Assembly: GCF_025802015.1 (NCBI RefSeq)
Contig: NZ_JAOYFC010000001.1
Coordinates: 1,364,001-1,428,000 of the forward strand
DNA from: Falsihalocynthiibacter halioticoli
GTDB taxonomy: Bacteria; Pseudomonadota; Alphaproteobacteria; Rhodobacterales; Rhodobacteraceae
DNA: 64,000 nucleotides
Reading direction: 5' to 3'
Shown here: in pieces, positions 62,330 to 64,000 of the stretch
Numbering within the stretch: the stretch's first letter is position 1
Layout: the number at the start of each line of letters is the position of its first letter
Position numbers and translations under genes: made by a program
The notes under the pieces: model-generated
The model's input: only the letters and a program-made list of their open reading frames with translations
What the model was told of the DNA's origin: nothing
The model's database searches: none

Positions 62330-62464
62330 TTAACCGTCGCTCAATGTGACGGGTTGGCGAATTTCGGTTATGTTCGGATCGAGATTGCCAAAATAGGCAA
62401 ACGCCACAAATCCGATAAAGATTCCGATCAACAGCCCGATGATCAATTTTAGAAGTCGCCCCAT
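62330..62464 (-). CDS. 44-residue single-pass membrane protein
   Basis: An ATG at 62464 with AGGACAG upstream opens 44 codons, MGRLLKLIIGLLIGIFIGFV and a short polar end. One transmembrane helix with GxxxG-like spacing is plain. The TAA ends 1 base before the GTG of the 511-residue secreted protein. Size, hydrophobicity and the tight coupling support a real gene, divergent from aroK. The family is not recognised. Confidence 0.6.
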   Translation of the reverse strand: MGRLLKLIIGLLIGIFIGFVAFAYFGNLDPNITEIRQPVTLSDG

Positions 62465-62635
62465 GACTCTGTCCTGTCTCTATTCTGTGTTTCTCGCCAT
62501 TGTTTGGCGATGATGATTTCCTGCTGCCATGATTATGCAGTTTTTTGTCGGATATGTCTCTTTATATATGGCCTTTTTTGCAAGATCACGCCATTCAGGT
62601 AAAGAAGTGAAAAATTAAGCGGATGGCAGCCTGTT

Positions 62636-63184
62636 TTGGGGTTCAAGTTACATAAGACGGTTGTGTTGGTCGGAATGATGGGGGCCGGAAAAACGGCCGT
62701 CGGCAAAGCGCTCGCGGCGCGCATTGGTGTTCCGTTTCTTGATAGCGACGAAGAGATTGTTAAGGCAGCAAATATGTCGATTGCCGAGATTTTCGAGCGC
62801 GATGGAGAGCCCTTCTTTCGTGACAAGGAAACGCAAGTTATTACGCGACTTTTGACCGAGGAGCGCTGTGTGCTTTCGACCGGAGGCGGCGCTTATCTAT
62901 CCGAACGTAACCGTAAGATCATTTCAGAGAAGGGCAAAGCTGTTTGGCTCAACGCCGATCTGGCGCTTTTATGGTCGCGGGTTCGGCACAAGAATACGCG
63001 CCCTTTGCTGCGGACAGACAATCCCTACGAGACGCTCAAGACCCTCTATGAAGCGCGGGTGCCGTCTTATGAGCTGGCCGATCTGTCGGTCAAAGGTAAG
63101 GCAGAATATTCCATCGAGGATATGGTGGATGCCGTAGTGAGCGAATTGAAGAAACAAGATAATCTACTGGAGGAAATCGCGTGA
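62636..63184 (+). CDS. aroK: Shikimate kinase
   Basis: Phosphorylates shikimate on the route to chorismate. The P-loop GMMGAGKTAVGKAL is at residues 13-26, the shikimate-binding D in FLDSDEEIVKA near 37, STGGGAYLS near 82, and the lid and adenine region RPLLRTDNPYETL near 120. The frame has no ATG or GTG before the conserved start; TTG at 62636 gives 182 residues. An in-frame stop lies at 62600, so a longer form is excluded. aroB begins in the stop (GTGA). Confidence 0.9.
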   Translation: MGFKLHKTVVLVGMMGAGKTAVGKALAARIGVPFLDSDEEIVKAANMSIAEIFERDGEPFFRDKETQVITRLLTEERCVLSTGGGAYLSERNRKIISEKGKAVWLNADLALLWSRVRHKNTRPLLRTDNPYETLKTLYEARVPSYELADLSVKGKAEYSIEDMVDAVVSELKKQDNLLEEIA

Positions 63185-64000
63185 ATACCGCGTCGCAAAC
63201 CAACATCGAAACCGTAGAAGTTGCGCTTGGGGAGCGGAGTTACGAGATCAAGATTGGCGAAGGGCTGCTCGCAGATGCAGGGACCTATATCGCACCGTTG
63301 TTGCGCCGCAAGAAGGTTGCGATTCTGACGGATGAGACGGTGGCGAAGCTTCATCTTGCAACACTTCAAGACGGCTTGGCGGCGGCAGGGATAGAGTCCG
63401 ATGCGCTCGCATTGCCTGCTGGAGAGGCGACAAAAGCGTGGCCCCAATTTTCACGCGCCGTTGAGTGGTTGCTTGAGAGCAAAGTCGAGCGCAACGATGT
63501 TGTGATTGCGCTTGGTGGCGGTGTGATTGGCGATCTGGCAGGGTTTGCCGCAGCGGTCGTGCGCCGTGGCGTTCGGTTTGTGCAGATACCCACCTCGCTA
63601 TTGGCGCAGGTCGATAGTTCCGTTGGCGGGAAGACTGGGATCAACGCACCACAGGGCAAGAACCTGATTGGTGCATTCCATCAACCCTCGCTGGTTTTGG
63701 CGGATATCGGTATTCTCGCAACCTTGCCAGAGCGTGATTTCCTGTCTGGATATGGCGAGGTCGTTAAATATGGCCTTTTGGGAGATGCCGCGTTCTTTGA
63801 ATGGCTCGAAGAACATGCGCCTTCGATGGCAAAAGGTGATGTTGTGGCGCGTGCTTATGCGGTGAAGCGGTCCTGCGAGATGAAGGCCGATATCGTCGCG
63901 CGCGACGAAACAGAGCAGGGGGATCGCGCCCTTCTAAACCTTGGGCATACGTTCTGTCATGCGCTGGAAGCGGCGACGGGCTATAGCGACCGGTTGCTGC
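63181..64000 (+). CDS. aroB: 3-dehydroquinate synthase (cut by window end)
   Basis: Second enzyme of the shikimate pathway, converting DAHP to 3-dehydroquinate with NAD+ and a divalent metal. About 273 residues are visible: the NAD-binding VIALGGGVIGDLAGFAA near residue 110, PTSLLAQVDSSVGGKTGIN near 140, and metal ligands in SGYGEVVKYGLL and LLNLGHTFCHALE. GTG start at 63181 overlaps the aroK stop. The last quarter is outside the window. Confidence 0.95.
   Translation, partial: MNTASQTNIETVEVALGERSYEIKIGEGLLADAGTYIAPLLRRKKVAILTDETVAKLHLATLQDGLAAAGIESDALALPAGEATKAWPQFSRAVEWLLESKVERNDVVIALGGGVIGDLAGFAAAVVRRGVRFVQIPTSLLAQVDSSVGGKTGINAPQGKNLIGAFHQPSLVLADIGILATLPERDFLSGYGEVVKYGLLGDAAFFEWLEEHAPSMAKGDVVARAYAVKRSCEMKADIVARDETEQGDRALLNLGHTFCHALEAATGYSDRLL

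Overview
The window reads as core chromosome of an alphaproteobacterium of the Rhodobacterales (Roseobacter-like marine group), with moderately high G+C. The basis is gene content and order: ChpT next to proBA, an OlsB/OlsA lipid pair, CbiD-type cobalamin genes, a RamA-like corrinoid activator beside a stand-alone methyl-THF:corrinoid methyltransferase, L21 with a C-terminal extension, and COX15-type heme A synthase. This assignment is inference from family knowledge; no 16S gene or database search is available. Nearly all of the sequence is coding, with many 1-4 base stop/start overlaps. Two tRNA genes are present, and I see no insertion sequence, prophage or CRISPR array.

Layout. 0-3 kb: truncated MsrB, an OlsB/GlsB-like N-acyltransferase, and the ABC-F ATPase Uup. 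3-7 kb: minus-strand SDR dehydrogenase, TPM-domain protein, PLP decarboxylase and PEP-mutase-like lyase. 7-12.7 kb: cysS, a palindromic foldback element, citramalate synthase, a squalene/phytoene-synthase-like protein and an MFS transporter. 12.7-18 kb: divergent cobalamin genes (cobB, cobA / cbiD, cobK), then an AlkA-like glycosylase and a serine esterase. 18-21 kb: HNH nuclease, a UbiH/UbiM-type hydroxylase and a radical SAM protein. 21-25 kb: zwf-pgl-pgi behind a perfect palindromic operator candidate, followed by an OmpA-like lipoprotein.

26.5-31.2 kb holds tRNA-Gly(CCC) and the most interesting block: a RamA-like [2Fe-2S]/ASKHA reactivator, a methyl-THF:corrinoid methyltransferase, a divergent MetF and a 98-residue protein of the family labelled virulence factor. 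These look like parts of a split, B12-dependent methionine synthase. 31.5-37 kb: Ppx/GppA, RlmE, an M13 peptidase, a two-TM K+ channel and an APH-like kinase. 37.4-42.3 kb: an iron-type operon of imelysin, DUF1111 di-heme protein, second imelysin and DUF1513. 42.3-44.5 kb is an A/T-rich islet (esterase, glycosyltransferase) abutting the 3' end of tRNA-Ser(CGA).

44.8-54 kb: DUF2059 protein, rplU-rpmA, GNAT, obgE-proB-proA, chpT, DUF3553, olsB-olsA. 54-64 kb: ThiE-like, TfoX-like, TrmJ, ctaA, M32 carboxypeptidase, CorC-like transporter, xerD, two unknown envelope proteins, then aroK-aroB, with aroB running off the end. Working links are B12 synthesis (13-17 kb) supplying the B12-dependent methionine machinery (26-31 kb), Entner-Doudoroff/pentose-phosphate entry from zwf-pgl-pgi, amino-lipid synthesis (two OlsB-like proteins, one OlsA), and cell-cycle control via ChpT.
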